From: JAKALX01 sp964508715
Lineage (GTDB): Bacteria; Chloroflexota; Dehalococcoidia; Tepidiformales; Tepidiformaceae
Length of the DNA: 50,635 bases
Assembly: GCA_964508715.1 (NCBI GenBank)
Contig: CAZDUX010000023.1
Location: 1-50,635 of the forward strand
Direction of reading: 5' to 3'
The notes below the pieces were generated by a model. That model ran no database searches, was not told the DNA's origin, and saw nothing but the letters and a program-made list of their open reading frames with translations. Position numbers and translations under genes: made by a program. Position 1 is the first letter of the stretch. Each line of letters starts with the position of its first letter. Shown here one piece after another: positions 49,031-50,635 of this stretch.

Positions 49031-50335
49031 TCAATCCACAGATTTCGCCGGCGCTGGCAGTACATACGCCTCGAACTCGGCCGTCAGACGCTCCGCGCGC
49101 GCTTCACGTTGGGCTTCGAACATGTGCACATAGGTGCGCTTCGTGAACGCCGGGTCCGAGTGACCCATCATGTCTGCAATGGAGAAGTCTCCTTCACCGG
49201 ACTGGATGGCTACAGATGCGAACGTGTGGCGAAGCGCGTAATAGCCACGGCGCGCGATGCCCGCAGCCTCCAGGAATCGCGTGACACGGCCGGATATCGA
49301 TTTCTCGGAAAGCGGCCCTCCGTAACGGTTGCGACAGACAAGATCTCCAAGCGCAGTCGGTTCCCAGTTCAATGCCTGCTGACGTGCTCGCTCGTTGGTC
49401 AGCGCGTCCACAACTGCCGGAAGCAGACCAACCCAACGGCGGCCGCTGGTGCTCTTCGGTGCCTTGCGCAGGAGCTTGCGAGGGCGAATGACCTGGCCGT
49501 TGGTGTGCACAACCGGAGCCTCGTCGACGTCGCGAACCGTACAGGCTGACCAGGTGACGCGTAGCCGGCCGTTCTCCAGATCGACGTTCTCCCAGGTGAG
49601 TGCGCGTAATTCCCCCGGACGGAGTCCAGTCGTGAGCCCAAGGAGCGGAACGAGGACTTCGCCCTGGTGCTGAAGGTCGGTCAGCCGGCGAAACGTCGGT
49701 TCGTCGAGCAGTTCGCGCTGCACACCGCCGACGGAACGGGTGCGCTCTCTGCAGGCAACGGCCAGGAGGACGTTGAGCAGCCGGCCAACCTCGTCCTGTT
49801 CGAGGTGGGGCTGCGGCTTTGGCGTGTGTACCGGAACATCGAGGCGTTCGGCCGCGGCCGGGTTATCGCGGATGAGTTCGAGGCGCACAGCACGGGTCAG
49901 TGCCGCGCGAAGCGTCGCCAGCATCTTCTTGCGCATTGCGTTGCTCGCCTCCGTCGATGCGAGCCAGCGTTGCACGAGCGTGGGCGTGATATCGATGAGC
50001 TTGAGCTCGCCGATCGACATGCGGATGTAGCGCTCGTGGTTCTCGACGTAGTGGTCGAGCGTCGTCAGCTGGATGCTGCGGGATTCACGTAACCAGGCGA
50101 ACCACTCCGCCATCCACTCATTCAAGGTGAGGTCCCGACGCGCTTCAGCAGCGAGCCCTGCAAATCGTGACTTGAGCGCGTCTCGTTTCTCGATGCACTC
50201 GCGTTTCGTCGGCGCCGAGACAGAACGCTGCACCGTTCGTCCGTTGGATTCACGCACACGGAAGCGAAGCTGCCAATGACCAGTGGCAAGGCGTTTGAAC
50301 GAGCCTCCCGATCCAGAAGAAGACTGATTGCTCAT
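49031..50335 (-). CDS. Site-specific tyrosine recombinase (integrase)
   Basis: 434 residues. An N-terminal AP2-like/SAM-like DNA-binding region (SIQLTTLDHYVENHERYI, to about residue 150) precedes the catalytic domain. Catalytic residues: Arg in TTGLRPGELRALTW, Lys region in RLRVTW, YYALRHTFAS (box II, with Y in place of the first His, a common variant), GHSDP His, and the nucleophile Tyr in KRTYVHM. It is of phage/ICE integrase type. ATG at 50335. It points to the tRNA-Gln, its likely target, and is divergent from an excisionase-like gene. Confidence 0.95.
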   Translation of the reverse strand: MSNQSSSGSGGSFKRLATGHWQLRFRVRESNGRTVQRSVSAPTKRECIEKRDALKSRFAGLAAEARRDLTLNEWMAEWFAWLRESRSIQLTTLDHYVENHERYIRMSIGELKLIDITPTLVQRWLASTEASNAMRKKMLATLRAALTRAVRLELIRDNPAAAERLDVPVHTPKPQPHLEQDEVGRLLNVLLAVACRERTRSVGGVQRELLDEPTFRRLTDLQHQGEVLVPLLGLTTGLRPGELRALTWENVDLENGRLRVTWSACTVRDVDEAPVVHTNGQVIRPRKLLRKAPKSTSGRRWVGLLPAVVDALTNERARQQALNWEPTALGDLVCRNRYGGPLSEKSISGRVTRFLEAAGIARRGYYALRHTFASVAIQSGEGDFSIADMMGHSDPAFTKRTYVHMFEAQREARAERLTAEFEAYVLPAPAKSVD

Positions 50336-50386
50336 AGTCCAAATATATCACGCCACTCACGCAATCACACGTAATACACTGGAACT
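50336..50386. promoter_or_regulatory. Divergent int/xis promoter region
   Basis: A 51-base, AT-rich gap between two divergent genes, unlike the GC-rich flanks. It includes ATATAT (int side) and TAATACACT (xis side), likely -10 elements. Both leaders would be very short. Confidence 0.4.
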
Positions 50387-50584
50387 ATGCCAACAGCTAA
50401 CCCTGAACCAAACATCCTCACTGTCAGCGAGGCAGCGAACGCGCTGCGCATTGGGCGCACCGCGATGTACGAACTCTTGTCCAAAGGAGAGATCCCGAGC
50501 TTCACGGTAGGACGCTCGCGCCGCCTACGCCGAAGCGACCTGGACGACTACATCAAGCGTCGCGTGGCTCTGGCCCGCTACTAG
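50387..50584 (+). CDS. Excisionase-like helix-turn-helix protein
   Basis: 65 residues. LTVSEAANALRIGRTAMYELLSKGEIPSFTVG is the MerR-like HTH_17 domain of excisionase-family proteins, followed by RSRRLRRSDLDDYIKRR. Such proteins direct excision or repress the integrase. ATG at 50387 is followed directly by the domain. It is paired divergently with the integrase. The rest of the element lies beyond the right edge. Confidence 0.87.
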   Translation: MPTANPEPNILTVSEAANALRIGRTAMYELLSKGEIPSFTVGRSRRLRRSDLDDYIKRRVALARY

Positions 50585-50635
50585 TGTAGTGTCTCCAACG
50601 TTACTTTAGCTCGGCCAGTCTTTGTGATGATGCTC

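Noticed and set aside
1..50635. CRISPR array or toxin-antitoxin/defence island
   Set aside because: No regularly spaced repeats and no recognisable defence genes were seen; the element at the right edge shows only int and xis.

Overview
This is a GC-rich bacterial chromosome segment with densely packed genes in both orientations, many ATGA-type overlaps and frequent GTG/TTG starts. The gene mix (acyl-CoA catabolism, NAD-linked formate dehydrogenase, tungsten-type aldehyde oxidoreductase, bifunctional phosphoglucose/phosphomannose isomerase, Cam-type gamma carbonic anhydrase, DUF6125 and DUF2207 proteins) suggests a Chloroflexota bacterium, perhaps of the Dehalococcoidia/Tepidiformales sort. 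That assignment is inference; there is no rRNA gene here to fix it.

Layout. 1-2.3 kb: the tail of a transposase-like gene, a UbiA-like membrane protein and cinA. 2.4-6.9 kb: an acyl-CoA dehydrogenase and a HAD hydrolase on the minus strand, then a plus-strand run of a TSUP exporter, a muconolactone-isomerase-like protein, a flavin reductase, an ABM monooxygenase and a membrane Rieske protein, ending at a clear terminator. 6.9-15.4 kb: a class V aminotransferase, a hexapeptide acyltransferase, a GT-C-like membrane protein, 3-hydroxyacyl-CoA dehydrogenase, two hot-dog dehydratases, TesB thioesterase, an RNHCP-protein remnant, and a GNAT/AAA-ATPase pair. 15.7-21.4 kb: a membrane-anchored Cam-type carbonic anhydrase, divergent mobA and yqeC, a DinB protein, two alpha/beta hydrolases (the second lacks its nucleophile) and an Fnr/Crp regulator with a C-terminal cysteine cluster and a matching operator upstream of its own gene.

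21.8-27.5 kb: tRNA-Gly(TCC), a protein of unknown function, and a translationally coupled NAD-dependent formate dehydrogenase operon (NuoEF fusion, HoxU-like ferredoxin subunit, cysteine-type FdhA). 27.7-29.4 kb: a TetR regulator with a nested-palindrome operator, a Com-like zinc-finger peptide and a DUF6125 protein. 29.6-34.6 kb: a SAM riboswitch with an intrinsic terminator controlling metK, then a complete fructose-6-phosphate to NDP-mannose gene set. 34.6-45.5 kb: a membrane metalloprotease, MoaD plus a DUF1952-like partner, a DUF2207 protein, an aldehyde:ferredoxin oxidoreductase with an unusual hairpin-rich leader, a fatty-acid desaturase that apparently starts at CTG, an acyl-CoA dehydrogenase, a lipoprotein, a zinc alcohol dehydrogenase and a sulfite-oxidase-like Mo enzyme. 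45.7-48.8 kb: lspA, an RluA-type pseudouridine synthase, gltX and tRNA-Gln(CTG). From the tRNA-Gln 3' end onward there is a tyrosine integrase and an excisionase-like gene, which looks like the left edge of an integrated element continuing beyond the window.

The strongest theme is molybdenum/tungsten redox chemistry: three pterin enzymes (FdhA, AOR, sulfite-oxidase-like) and three cofactor-handling genes (mobA, yqeC, moaD with its partner), plus an iron-sulfur-type Fnr regulator. A second theme is acyl-CoA metabolism. No CRISPR array was seen, and no obvious new defence system can be claimed.
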